Source: TA-20 sp035935115 (GTDB lineage Archaea > Thermoproteota > Nitrososphaeria > Nitrososphaerales > Nitrosopumilaceae). From it: 34,536 nt of DNA. The position numbers and the translations under genes are program-made. Shown here one piece after another: positions 1 to 7,521 of the stretch. The stretch is from positions 1 to 34,536 of the forward strand of contig DASYXK010000016.1 of NCBI GenBank assembly GCA_035935115.1, given 5' to 3'. The notes beneath the pieces are model-generated. The model made no database searches, was not told the DNA's origin, and saw only the letters and a list, made by a program, of their open reading frames with translations. Position 1 is the stretch's first letter. Each line of letters begins with the position of its first letter.

Positions 1-339
1 TTTAGCTGCTTTTTTTAAAAATTTTTGATCACCATCAAGGTCTGTAACTACAATATTACACTTGATCTTGTTTTCAATTAGTGCTCTGGTTGCACCATCT
101 GCAACTAGCTTTGTTATAGTTTTATATTTTTTTAAGAAAGGTATTGACTGATTAAGCGAAGAACCAGCTCCAATTACAAAAACAGTTTGATTTTTTATTT
201 TTTTTTCTAATTTTTTTAAAGGAAATTTGGTTCTCAAAATTGAATTTAAAATTCTAGCGGACTGTGTGTCTTTCCTTCTACTGTACTGAAACTCCCTCAA
301 AATTTCAGTATATTTTTTCTCCCATCCTCTTAGTCTCAT
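1..339 (-). CDS. mptE: 6-hydroxymethyl-7,8-dihydropterin pyrophosphokinase, MptE-like (partial)
   Basis: Minus-strand reading frame open from an ATG at 339 to the window edge: 113 codons, with the C-terminal part outside. Visible are an N-terminal GWEKKYTEIL segment, a nucleotide-binding-like VFVIGAGSSL near residue 55, and VADGATRALIENK followed by VVTDLDGD. These are hallmarks of the archaeal MptE/DUF115 family, which transfers pyrophosphate from ATP to 6-hydroxymethyl-dihydropterin in tetrahydropterin cofactor synthesis. The gene is divergent from the dihydropteroate synthase at 377, the next pathway enzyme, with only 37 bp between the starts. That pairing strongly supports the call. The catalytic C-terminal half cannot be inspected here. 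Confidence 0.82.
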   Translation of the reverse strand, partial: MRLRGWEKKYTEILREFQYSRRKDTQSARILNSILRTKFPLKKLEKKIKNQTVFVIGAGSSLNQSIPFLKKYKTITKLVADGATRALIENKIKCNIVVTDLDGDQKFLKKAAK

Positions 340-376
340 GTAAATCTAAATGTATGAGGGGTAAATCATAAACCAT
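340..376. promoter_or_regulatory. Compact divergent promoter region mptE/folP
   Basis: Only 37 bp separate the two divergent starts. An AT-rich TAAATCTAAATG stretch at 341-352 lies 25-36 nt before the folP GTG. On the opposite strand TTTATGAT at about 366-373 lies about 27-34 nt before the mptE ATG. The boxes must overlap, so the two genes may be co-regulated. This is pattern-based only. Confidence 0.35.
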
Positions 377-1246
377 GTGAATAGATTAGGTCCAGTTTCT
401 GTAGGAGGATTTAATCCAGTACGAATAATGGGAATAATTAACACCAGCCCTGAATCATTTTTTAGGGAATCTGTAATAACTGATTCAAAAAAACTGGCTC
501 AAATGATAAAAGAAATGGAATACGAGGGAGCAAATTTTGTGGATGTGGGAGGTATGTCTACTGCACCATATTTGAATACTTTAATTTCTGAAAAAATGGA
601 AATTACAAGAATAACTAGAGCAGTTAAGCTAATTCAAAAAATTTCTAACATTCCAATTTCAATTGATACTTGTAGAGCTCAAGTTGCAAAGGCTGCGCTA
701 GAACTTGGTGTAGATATTGTTAATGACATTTCTGGGCTTAAATACGACAAGGATATGAAAAAAATTGTAGAAAAATTTGAACCCTCTCTTATTTTATGTG
801 CTTATAGTAAAAATGTGATAAGAGGAAATCAACTCAGACAGGTAAGAAATCTTATACGTGAAAGTCTTAGAATTGCAAAATCAGCAAATATTTCATCTGA
901 CAAAATTGTTGTTGATCCAGCAATCGGATTTTTTAGAAAATCAGGAAAGAACAATTTTTTCACAAAAATAAATTCAGATTGGCTAAAAAGAGATCTATTG
1001 ATTTTAAATAATTTGAAATTAATCAAACAGAAAAACCCAATACTTGTTTCTATTTCACACAAATCATTTATTGGAAGTTTATTAAAAATAAAAAATCCCG
1101 ATGAACGACTTTATGGTTCTATTGCCGCTGAAGTAATTGCGGTTCTTAATGGTGCAGATATTATTCGAACACATAATGTGAGGGCTACTAGAGAGGCAAT
1201 TCAAATTGCACAAAAATTATCTTCTCGTTTCAGGAAAGGCTTATAA
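377..1246 (+). CDS. folP: Dihydropteroate synthase
   Basis: 289-aa TIM-barrel pterin-binding enzyme, predicted to condense the dihydropterin diphosphate made by MptE with p-aminobenzoate or a related arylamine. The conserved DHPS blocks appear in order: NTSPESF (22-28), DVGGMST (56-62), SIDT (95-98), NDISG (116-120), VDPAIGF (179-185), SHKSFIG (227-233) and IRTHNV (263-268). These include the pterin-binding Asp residues and the Lys of SHKS. The start is GTG at 377; the ATG two bases upstream is immediately followed by a stop in its own frame. Methanogens normally use another enzyme at this step for methanopterin, so an apparently complete DHPS points to a folate-type pathway (inference). The gene ends 30 bp before guaB. 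Confidence 0.87.
   Translation: MNRLGPVSVGGFNPVRIMGIINTSPESFFRESVITDSKKLAQMIKEMEYEGANFVDVGGMSTAPYLNTLISEKMEITRITRAVKLIQKISNIPISIDTCRAQVAKAALELGVDIVNDISGLKYDKDMKKIVEKFEPSLILCAYSKNVIRGNQLRQVRNLIRESLRIAKSANISSDKIVVDPAIGFFRKSGKNNFFTKINSDWLKRDLLILNNLKLIKQKNPILVSISHKSFIGSLLKIKNPDERLYGSIAAEVIAVLNGADIIRTHNVRATREAIQIAQKLSSRFRKGL
1240..1246 (+). promoter_or_regulatory. TATA-like box for guaB
   Basis: TTATAAC at the very end of folP, about 31-37 nt before the TTG start of guaB at 1277. The spacing fits an archaeal TATA box with a short leader. It overlaps the folP stop codon. Confidence 0.35.
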
Positions 1247-1276
1247 CACAATTTCATTTTACACTAGAAGGTTTAG

Positions 1277-2716
1277 TTGGAAATACGAGAAGGACTAACG
1301 TTTGATGATGTACTCCTCGTTCCTAAACGATCGAGTATAGTTACTAGATCACAGACTAACCTACAAACTAAACTTTCCAGAAACCTTTCTCTTAACATTC
1401 CTATAATTAGCGCAAACATGGATACAGTAACCGAATCTGCCATGGCAGTTGCAATGGCGCGTGAAGGTGGGATTGGAATAATACATAGATTTCTTACAAT
1501 CTCTGAACAAGTAAACGAAGTACTCAAAGTCAAGCGTTCAGGAAGCATAATTATTGAAAATCCATATTTTATCAGACCGGATCAAACTGTAAAAGAAGCT
1601 GTAGAGTATATGAGAGAAAAAGGCGTGTCAGGTCTTTTAGTTACTGATGATAATATGAAACTAGAAGGCATATTGACAAGACGCGATATCGTTATGCTAG
1701 AGCCAGATAATCAGAAAAAACTTGTAAAAGATGTAATGACAAGTGATGTGATTACTGCAAATTTTGGAGTTGGTATCTCTGAAGCAAAAGAAATCTTACG
1801 TAAAAACTGTATTGAAAAATTACCACTCTTAAATGAAATGGGACATGTAAAAGGACTGATAACAAGTAAGGACATCATTAATGCAGGTAATTATCCAGCT
1901 GCTTCAAAGGACAAAAAAGGCAGACCGCTTGTTGGAGCTGCAGTAGGAGTAAAAGGTGACTTTATGGAAAGAACCGAAGCCCTACTTGATGCTGGTGCAG
2001 ACGTGATTGTAGTTGATATTGCACACGGACATAGTGATAATGCTCTAAATACAGTGCGTCTGATCAAAAAAGCATTTCCAAATAGCGAACTAATAGCAGG
2101 AAATGTTGCAACGGCTCAAGGAACAGAGGATTTAATCAATGCAGGTGTAGATGCAGTCAAAGTTGGAGTAGGTTCTGGTTCTATATGCATAACTAGAGTG
2201 ATAACAGGTTCTGGTGTGCCACAACTGACAGCAGTATTTGACTGTGCAGAAATTGGTAAAAAACATGGCATTCCTATTATCTCTGACGGTGGAGTGAGAA
2301 CTTCGGGTGACGCAACAAAAGCGCTTGCAGCAGGTGCATCTACAGTTATGGTTGGTAGTATTCTTGGTGGTACAGACGAAAGTCCAGGTTCACCTGTGAT
2401 GAGAAATGGCAAGAGATTTAAAATTTACAGAGGTATGGCTTCGTTTTATGCATCACTGGGAAGAAAGTCAAAGGAAACAGGCACTATCTCTATTGGTGAC
2501 GATCTTAATGATTATGTTGCAGAAGGTGTAGAGGCAATGGTTCAGTATAAGGGAAGTGTAAATGATATCATTAAACAATTAACTGGCGGAATACGTTCAG
2601 GATTAAGCTACTGTGGTGCAAATACCATTCCACAAATGCAAGAAAACGCAGAATTTATGAAAATGTCGCGAGCAGGATTTGTAGAAAGCCAGCCACACGA
2701 TGTAGATTTAATGTAA
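1277..2716 (+). CDS. guaB: Inosine-5'-monophosphate dehydrogenase
   Basis: 479 aa, full length for the family. It oxidises IMP to XMP with NAD+, the committed step of GMP synthesis, in the cytoplasm. The TIM barrel opens with LTFDDVLLVP. It is interrupted by two CBS domains at about residues 95-205, including GVSGLLVTDD and EKLPLLNE. The catalytic loop GSGSICITR carries Cys304. IISDGGVRTSGD (about 334-345) binds the phosphate, YRGMAS and the following flap are present, and RSGLSYCGA lies near the C-terminus. The start is TTG at 1277, directly followed by the conserved N-terminus. Nothing is missing, so this looks like a functional enzyme. Confidence 0.97.
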   Translation: MEIREGLTFDDVLLVPKRSSIVTRSQTNLQTKLSRNLSLNIPIISANMDTVTESAMAVAMAREGGIGIIHRFLTISEQVNEVLKVKRSGSIIIENPYFIRPDQTVKEAVEYMREKGVSGLLVTDDNMKLEGILTRRDIVMLEPDNQKKLVKDVMTSDVITANFGVGISEAKEILRKNCIEKLPLLNEMGHVKGLITSKDIINAGNYPAASKDKKGRPLVGAAVGVKGDFMERTEALLDAGADVIVVDIAHGHSDNALNTVRLIKKAFPNSELIAGNVATAQGTEDLINAGVDAVKVGVGSGSICITRVITGSGVPQLTAVFDCAEIGKKHGIPIISDGGVRTSGDATKALAAGASTVMVGSILGGTDESPGSPVMRNGKRFKIYRGMASFYASLGRKSKETGTISIGDDLNDYVAEGVEAMVQYKGSVNDIIKQLTGGIRSGLSYCGANTIPQMQENAEFMKMSRAGFVESQPHDVDLM

Positions 2717-2721
2717 TTCAC

Positions 2722-2733
2722 TTTTAAATATAG
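2722..2733 (+). promoter_or_regulatory. TATA-like box for the 2753 gene
   Basis: TTTTAAATATAG lies 20-31 nt upstream of the ATG at 2753. A transcript starting the usual 25-30 nt downstream would be leaderless or nearly so. Confidence 0.45.
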
Positions 2734-2752
2734 TATAAAGGTAAAGTCAAAT

Positions 2753-3217
2753 ATGTTAACAAAAAAGACAGCTATTGGAATAGGAATTGGTAGTCTTGCT
2801 ATTGTATTAGGATCATATTTTCTAATCACGGCAATCTCATCTAACACTCATCAAGTTAATGATGTGGTTGAAATTGGTCAAAATGATGTATTCAAATTTA
2901 ATGCAGAGAAACATTTCCAAGAACTACTTAATGTTACTGGAAATTCTTTTCATGTAAAATTAAAAACACCATCTAATGGATTGCAAGTTAATAATGATTT
3001 TAAAAAAGAGATAAGCTTTGATTGGGTTAGTCTTGAAAACGGTGAGCATTTTATTAATATAACAAACACTGGAGATTCAGTTCTTCATGTATCAGGTAAA
3101 CTAAATGCAACAACAAATCCGTTGATAATCACCTCACACCTAATTGTAATTTCATCTGGTGTGCTAATCATTGGAATAAGTGCAGCCTTTTCAATAAGAA
3201 AACCGAGAGGTTTTTAG
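2753..3217 (+). CDS. Two-TM membrane protein of unknown function
   Basis: 154 aa with an ATG start. Residues 7-27 form a glycine-rich hydrophobic segment and residues about 125-147 form a second one, followed by a short basic tail (RKPRG). Between them lies a soluble domain of about 95 residues, beta-rich in appearance, containing VVEIGQNDVFKFNAEKH and FINITNTGDSVLHVSG; it is probably extracytoplasmic. I do not recognise the family. The gene has its own TATA-like box, and its stop codon overlaps the stop of convergent pheA by four bases (3214-3217). Confidence 0.7.
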   Translation: MLTKKTAIGIGIGSLAIVLGSYFLITAISSNTHQVNDVVEIGQNDVFKFNAEKHFQELLNVTGNSFHVKLKTPSNGLQVNNDFKKEISFDWVSLENGEHFINITNTGDSVLHVSGKLNATTNPLIITSHLIVISSGVLIIGISAAFSIRKPRGF

Positions 3218-4029
3218 CTCAACTCTGCACGTGGATATGAACCAAGTACCTTGAGAAATACTGTATGTTGTTTTATCTTTTCAAGCATTTCCTGAATGTG
3301 AGGATCTTCTAGATTACCTTCAAAATCGACATAGAAATTGTATTCCCATGGTGTGGATTTTGTAGGTCTGGATTCTATTTTTGTTAGATTTATTTTATTT
3401 GCATTAAATTTTTCAAGGATAGTGTAAAGTGCTCCCGGAACATGCTTTATAGAAAATATTATTGAGGTCTTATCTTTATCCGTCTTTTCTTTTTTTTTAT
3501 TTGCAAGAATTAAAAATCGCGTATAATTATTCATATTGTCTTCTATTCCTTCTTTTATCACAGGAACTCCATAGATCTCAGCAGCATTTTTACTTGCAAT
3601 ACATGCCAAGTTATTCTTTTTTAATTCAAGAATGATTTTTACACTTCCCGCTGTATCATAAGTGGGTATTGGCTTTAGTTTATGTTCTTGGATGAATTTT
3701 CTACACTGTCCAAGAGCTTGGGGGTGGGAATAAATGGTATCGATTTTTTCTAAACCATCAAATCCTATTAGACAATGTTTTATTCTATGATAAATCTCAC
3801 CTACTACATTTAACTTGGTTGTTAAAAGAAGATCATAACTTTCACCTACGCTGCCTTCAAGTGAATTTTCGACTGGTAATATTGCATAATCCGACTTACT
3901 TTGTTCTGTTGATTCTAAAACTTCGTAAAAGGTTGGATATGGCATTGTCTGCACGCCTTCTTTGAAAAAATGAATTGCTGCTGCTTCACTATATGCACCT
4001 CTTTCTCCTTGAAATGCAGTTCGAAGCAT
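3214..4029 (-). CDS. pheA: Prephenate dehydratase
   Basis: 271-aa monofunctional enzyme converting prephenate to phenylpyruvate for phenylalanine synthesis. The catalytic domain (about 1-178) starts with AFQGERGAYSE and carries LPVENSLEGSVGE (51-63), the SHPQALGQC block (101-109) and the catalytic TRF motif at 170-172. A C-terminal ACT domain (about 188-270) contains the GAL (199-201) and ESRP (219-222) motifs that bind phenylalanine for feedback inhibition. No chorismate mutase domain is attached. The ATG at 4029 lies only five bases downstream of the end of csl4, so the two are probably co-transcribed. Confidence 0.95.
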   Translation of the reverse strand: MLRTAFQGERGAYSEAAAIHFFKEGVQTMPYPTFYEVLESTEQSKSDYAILPVENSLEGSVGESYDLLLTTKLNVVGEIYHRIKHCLIGFDGLEKIDTIYSHPQALGQCRKFIQEHKLKPIPTYDTAGSVKIILELKKNNLACIASKNAAEIYGVPVIKEGIEDNMNNYTRFLILANKKKEKTDKDKTSIIFSIKHVPGALYTILEKFNANKINLTKIESRPTKSTPWEYNFYVDFEGNLEDPHIQEMLEKIKQHTVFLKVLGSYPRAELS

Positions 4030-4034
4030 TGTCT

Positions 4035-4589
4035 TTACTTGGAACCGAGTTTTATAAAATCGCTGTTTCCAAACTTAGTTGAGAGCTTTCTTTCTTCAAT
4101 ATAACCACAATCAACACACTTTACATTTCCACCAATCGTGACTACCTTTCCTGCACATTTGTTACATTGTGTAAACAATACCCCAAGTTCCGGTTCGCTG
4201 ATTGTAGCATGGATTGCTCCATTTAGATGACTTATGACCTTTACCATAACTATGTCGCTAACTCTTACTATGATTCTTTTCTTTGCGCCCTTTGCTTGAC
4301 AAATGCATTCAAGACCAGAATGAGTTGGTTTTCCATTAATGTAAAGTATGACTACTGCAAACATGTTATTCATGAGTGCAGATACATTTCCAATTACTAG
4401 GTCGTTGATCTGTGGAACAGCTGGTGATTTTACCTGATTAATTTTTGCAATTCGATTTGTTTTATCAAAATCACTAGTGCCAATAACAACTGATCTTATA
4501 GTATGACCGTCATCAAATGTGTTAATACCTGTTTCAAATTCTTCAATAATTGCAATTTTATCACCTGGCAAACTTGGCTTTTGAGACAA
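4035..4589 (-). CDS. csl4: Exosome RNA-binding subunit Csl4
   Basis: 184 aa. Csl4 is a cap subunit of the archaeal exosome; it binds RNA and recruits substrates or DnaG. The N-terminal domain begins PGDKIAIIEEFETGIN and continues with the typical DGHTIRS. A central S1-like OB fold runs from about 61 to 131. A C-terminal zinc ribbon has cysteines at 142, 145, 158 and 161. The start is TTG at 4589, giving the family's usual N-terminus, with a TATA-like box 24-31 nt upstream. It precedes pheA by five bases, a pairing with no obvious biochemical logic. Confidence 0.93.
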   Translation of the reverse strand: MSQKPSLPGDKIAIIEEFETGINTFDDGHTIRSVVIGTSDFDKTNRIAKINQVKSPAVPQINDLVIGNVSALMNNMFAVVILYINGKPTHSGLECICQAKGAKKRIIVRVSDIVMVKVISHLNGAIHATISEPELGVLFTQCNKCAGKVVTIGGNVKCVDCGYIEERKLSTKFGNSDFIKLGSK

Positions 4590-4612
4590 TGTCTAAATTT
4601 TGAAATCTGTTG

Positions 4613-4620
4613 ATTATAAT
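4613..4620 (-). promoter_or_regulatory. TATA-like box for csl4-pheA
   Basis: ATTATAAT (the same on either strand) lies 24-31 nt upstream of the csl4 TTG start, inside the 34-bp gap after dph2. It suggests an internal promoter rather than only read-through from dph2. Confidence 0.4.
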
Positions 4621-4623
4621 TGT

Positions 4624-5619
4624 TTATAGCCAATGTGGAATTTGCAAAAATCCATCTATGCTCTCATTTTTTAAGAGTTTTAAAAGGGCATTTGCTTGTG
4701 GAGTTGAAAGCACTGGTTTTTGGAAATGATTGTCTGTCGATATTCTTGGGCATGCAACCTGGATGAATGCATCAATTCCTTTTAGATTACCTAACTTGTC
4801 ATCTGTAATGTCAGTAAGAGCAAAAAGTTGGACTTTCTTTCCTGCTTTTTCAAGCTCTTTTTTGAATTTTAGAGCAGTTACTTTTGAAAACTGGCCTTCC
4901 TTTAAGCCAATAACGATTCCAAAGGTTTCTGCTTCCATTGCTTTGTATACTGAAAGAATTGCTTTCTTTTGTAATTTTTCAGAAAATTCTGTTACTTCTC
5001 TTATCTCTTCAAAATAAGGATCAAGAATGAAAGTTGGTTTACCTGTAGAAAGTGCTATTCCGGCAGCATGAAAAGAGCTCTGACCCAAAAATACATTTGC
5101 ATCCACGCTGTTTTTTGTTAGTGATGTTGGATAAAACTCGCATCCAAAAACCTGACCATCATTTAGTTGGCCCTTTCCATCTCCAATTTTAACTATAATT
5201 CCTCCTTCTTCAAGAATTTTTTTTACTTTCTCAAGCTCTAAAAGATGTTGACTATCTGTAACAAGCGAAACTGTTTTTCCTTTAAGCTCAATAACACATT
5301 TTCTTGCGACCTTTTCGAAAGAAATATTGTCATAAGCATCTATAAGAACAACATTTTCTCCAAAATTAGTCGAGTTTACTGTATGACCAATATGAAATAG
5401 TATTTCTGCTCCAAGAACTTTGGCACCATTGGTGTTCATATCACATGTTCCAAAACATGAATCTGCAAGGACATATGCTGGTATGTCAAACTTTGACATT
5501 ATTTTTAATGCAGTTTCCTGGATTTTTGGTAATAATCCATCTGGACCATTCAAAGCTACTGAAACGGGACTACGTTTTTCTATTTCATCGAAAATTCTTT
5601 TTTCATCAATTATTATCAT
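4624..5619 (-). CDS. dph2: Diphthamide synthase radical-SAM-like subunit Dph2
   Basis: 331 aa. Archaeal Dph2 uses a [4Fe-4S] cluster and S-adenosylmethionine to transfer a 3-amino-3-carboxypropyl group to a histidine of elongation factor 2. The three cluster cysteines expected of the family, one per domain, are visible as Cys59 (DSCFGTCD), Cys160 (VFGCEFYP) and Cys290 (VACPRIS). Supporting motifs are VALNGPDGLL (21-30) and HIGHTVN (76-82). Length and cysteine spacing match the homodimeric archaeal enzyme. ATG start. It is the first gene of the minus-strand run dph2-csl4-pheA. Confidence 0.93.
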   Translation of the reverse strand: MIIIDEKRIFDEIEKRSPVSVALNGPDGLLPKIQETALKIMSKFDIPAYVLADSCFGTCDMNTNGAKVLGAEILFHIGHTVNSTNFGENVVLIDAYDNISFEKVARKCVIELKGKTVSLVTDSQHLLELEKVKKILEEGGIIVKIGDGKGQLNDGQVFGCEFYPTSLTKNSVDANVFLGQSSFHAAGIALSTGKPTFILDPYFEEIREVTEFSEKLQKKAILSVYKAMEAETFGIVIGLKEGQFSKVTALKFKKELEKAGKKVQLFALTDITDDKLGNLKGIDAFIQVACPRISTDNHFQKPVLSTPQANALLKLLKNESIDGFLQIPHWL

Positions 5620-5666
5620 TTACTTCAAATCTCCTGATTTTTAATTTAAATCAACCGACCTACACA

Positions 5667-5677
5667 ATATTTAATAT
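5667..5677 (+). promoter_or_regulatory. TATA-like box for the RAM protein-tiaS pair
   Basis: ATATTTAATAT, 24-34 nt before the ATG at 5701 and within the divergent 81-bp gap after dph2. Confidence 0.45.
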
Positions 5678-5700
5678 CATATGTACTACACTCCAAAGAC

Positions 5701-5937
5701 ATGGCGATTGCATTTGTTCTGATAAATGCAGAACTAGGAGCAGAAAATGAGCTTGTGAATCAATTAAAAGCCATTGAAAATGTCAAGTACGTTTACGTTC
5801 TTTACGGCGCATATGATCTAGTAGTAAAGATTGAAGCGCCAAACAGTGAGATACTGAAAAAAACCATTTCAAATAACATAAGGCAACTCAAAAATGTACG
5901 TTCCACACTTACAATGACGGTCATTGATGAAAACTGA
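5701..5937 (+). CDS. Stand-alone Lrp/AsnC effector-binding (RAM) domain protein
   Basis: 78 aa, ATG start. The whole protein matches one RAM domain as found at the C-terminus of Lrp/AsnC regulators: a beta-strand (AIAFVLINAE), helix, then VKYVYVLYGAYDLVVKIEA, a second helix, and LTMTVIDEN. There is no helix-turn-helix, so it cannot bind DNA like Lrp. Such proteins form ring oligomers that bind amino acids, and may co-assemble with full-length Lrp proteins or act as small sensors. The gene overlaps tiaS by 11 bp, which indicates translational coupling. Its ligand and target are unknown. Confidence 0.85.
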   Translation: MAIAFVLINAELGAENELVNQLKAIENVKYVYVLYGAYDLVVKIEAPNSEILKKTISNNIRQLKNVRSTLTMTVIDEN

Positions 5938-7312
5938 CTCTATACTTCACATAGGCTTTGATGATACTGATTCAAGAAAAGGTATGTGTACTACATTTCT
6001 TGCATACAAGATTGTTGAATATCTCAAAAAAGAGCAAGTCAAGTTTTTAGATTACCCATATTTGATTAGATTTAATCCAAACATACCTTGGAAGACACGT
6101 GGGAATGGAGCTGTAGCGTTAAAGATTAAAACTGACAAACCAGAATCTATTAAAAAAAATGTTATTGAGTTTATTAAAAAATACTCTGCAATAAAAGATG
6201 GTGCAAACCCCGGTCTTGTTTTTTATCAAAGTGAAAAAATTCCTTCACATTTCTCTGAATTTGGACATAAAGCATTATGCAGTTTAATTAAAAGAAATAA
6301 TGCAAAAGAATTTGTTTTAAAAAATGAATTAGAGTCATTTTATCTTGGTAATGGTCAAGGATTGATTGGTGCTATAGGTGCAATTGGATATGCTTTTGAT
6401 GATTATACTTTTGAATTAATTAGTTATAGAAATAAATCCAATTTTGGAAAGAAAAGAGAAATTTTCAAACAGAGTGTAAAGAAAATGCAGGACTTGACAT
6501 ATCCAAATACATTTAACAGTTTTGATGAAGAAAAAAATAGAATTCTAATTGCCCCACATGGACCAGATCCAGTTTTTTTTGGTATTCGAGGTGAGGACAT
6601 AGATTCTGTAATTCATGGTAAATCACTTGTACACTCTCCTGAAAAATTTGATGGCTATATGGTATTTAGAACAAACCAAGGCACGGGGGCCCATTTAAAA
6701 AATGAACTTGATGTACATAATTTGAAACCATTCTCATCGGGTTATATTACTGGAAGAATTTTCAATGTACCTAGAGTGGAAATAGGCGGACATGTGATTT
6801 TTTCCATAATAAATGATGATCAAAAAATTAAATGTGCAGTCTATAAACCAACAAGACTAACCAAAATTGCTTCAAAACTGATCAAAGGAGATGTGATAAA
6901 AGTTGGTGGCGGGGTACGAAAAGCAACCAAAAATCATCAAAGAATTCTAAATGTAGAGTTTCTTAAAGTATTGAGGCTGGAAAAAAACATGAAAGCAGTT
7001 AATCCTCTCTGTCATACCTGTAATAAAAGGACAAAATCTAAGGGCAAAAATCAAGGCTTTGAATGTGTAAAGTGTAAAAAAGCATTCTCAAATAAAACAT
7101 TTGAAGAAACTCCAAGAGAAATTAAATGTAGACTTTATGTGCCTACCCTTTCTGCACACAGACATTTGGCTAGACCTATGCAAAGAATTGGAAAATTAAA
7201 CAATAAAATTGAATTTGATAACTCAAGAAAATGGTTTCATACCTCAAAATCTGGACAAGCAGTAAATAAAAAACTTGAAATTAAAATCAATACTAGAAAG
7301 CTAAAACACTAA
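5927..7312 (+). CDS. tiaS: tRNA(Ile2) 2-agmatinylcytidine synthetase TiaS
   Basis: About 461 aa. TiaS attaches agmatine to C34 of the CAU anticodon of tRNA-Ile2 using ATP, so that it reads AUA. The N-terminal kinase-like domain has HIGFDDTDSRKGMCTTFLA with the catalytic aspartates. A ferredoxin-like TCKD-type region follows, then an OB fold at about 272-353 (GGHVIFSI, IKCAVYKPTR). The zinc ribbon has Cys363, Cys366, Cys381 and Cys384, numbered from a possible TTG at 5924. I prefer the ATG at 5927, which overlaps the RAM gene. A CAT-anticodon initiator tRNA, a non-substrate the enzyme must reject, lies immediately downstream on the other strand. Confidence 0.94.
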   Translation: MKTDSILHIGFDDTDSRKGMCTTFLAYKIVEYLKKEQVKFLDYPYLIRFNPNIPWKTRGNGAVALKIKTDKPESIKKNVIEFIKKYSAIKDGANPGLVFYQSEKIPSHFSEFGHKALCSLIKRNNAKEFVLKNELESFYLGNGQGLIGAIGAIGYAFDDYTFELISYRNKSNFGKKREIFKQSVKKMQDLTYPNTFNSFDEEKNRILIAPHGPDPVFFGIRGEDIDSVIHGKSLVHSPEKFDGYMVFRTNQGTGAHLKNELDVHNLKPFSSGYITGRIFNVPRVEIGGHVIFSIINDDQKIKCAVYKPTRLTKIASKLIKGDVIKVGGGVRKATKNHQRILNVEFLKVLRLEKNMKAVNPLCHTCNKRTKSKGKNQGFECVKCKKAFSNKTFEETPREIKCRLYVPTLSAHRHLARPMQRIGKLNNKIEFDNSRKWFHTSKSGQAVNKKLEIKINTRKLKH

Positions 7313-7334
7313 TTCAATCAATCTGTGAAGAAGA

Positions 7335-7440
7335 TAGCGGGGAGTAGATTTGAACTACTGATTTGCGGGTTTCTCATCGGTTTTGATTATGAGCCCGCCG
7401 GGATGACTTTGCCCAAGTAGTCTGGCTTCCCCACCCCGCT
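7335..7440 (-). tRNA. Initiator tRNA-Met (CAT) with two predicted introns
   Basis: Read on the minus strand from 7440. The acceptor AGCGGGG pairs with CCCCGCT, giving the A1:U72 pair typical of initiators, with discriminator A at 7335. The anticodon stem is GCGGG/CCCGC with three consecutive G:C pairs next to the loop, the T arm is AGTAG-TTCAAAT-CTACT, and the loop is CTCATA|A. A 17-nt insert, ATCAAAACCGATGAGAA, sits at the canonical 37/38 position with an ideal bulge-helix-bulge: CTCA pairs with TGAG, flanked by TAA and AAA bulges. The D loop holds further excess sequence. Removing 14 nt (ACTACTTGGGCAAA) gives a normal ten-base loop AGCCAGGTCA and a 75-nt tRNA. CCA is not encoded. The anticodon intron is firm; the exact D-loop intron boundaries are inferred. 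Confidence 0.93.
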
Positions 7441-7463
7441 AACTGAAAAGATGTCTGAGGGTG

Positions 7464-7470
7464 ATATATA
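7464..7470 (-). promoter_or_regulatory. TATA-like box for the initiator tRNA
   Basis: The ATATATA tract at 7464-7470, read TATATAT on the minus strand, lies 24-30 nt upstream of the tRNA 5' end at 7440. That is the expected archaeal TATA position. Confidence 0.55.
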
Positions 7471-7521
7471 CGCTTTATCTAATTTAGAAATAATTAATAG
7501 GATTTGTAAAGTGTCACACTT

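Noticed and set aside
3214..3217. Overlap of convergent stop codons taken as a possible assembly error
   Set aside because: Both proteins end naturally (full ACT domain; basic tail after TM) and overlapping convergent stops are common in compact archaeal genomes.
5445..5750. Plus-strand 101-codon frame upstream of the RAM gene
   Set aside because: Antisense to dph2 and out of frame with the RAM gene; covers the RAM promoter.
7335..7440. Interpretation as a tRNA pseudogene because of the enlarged D loop
   Set aside because: All stems pair perfectly, a BHB intron is present in the anticodon loop, and removal of 14 nt restores a normal D loop.
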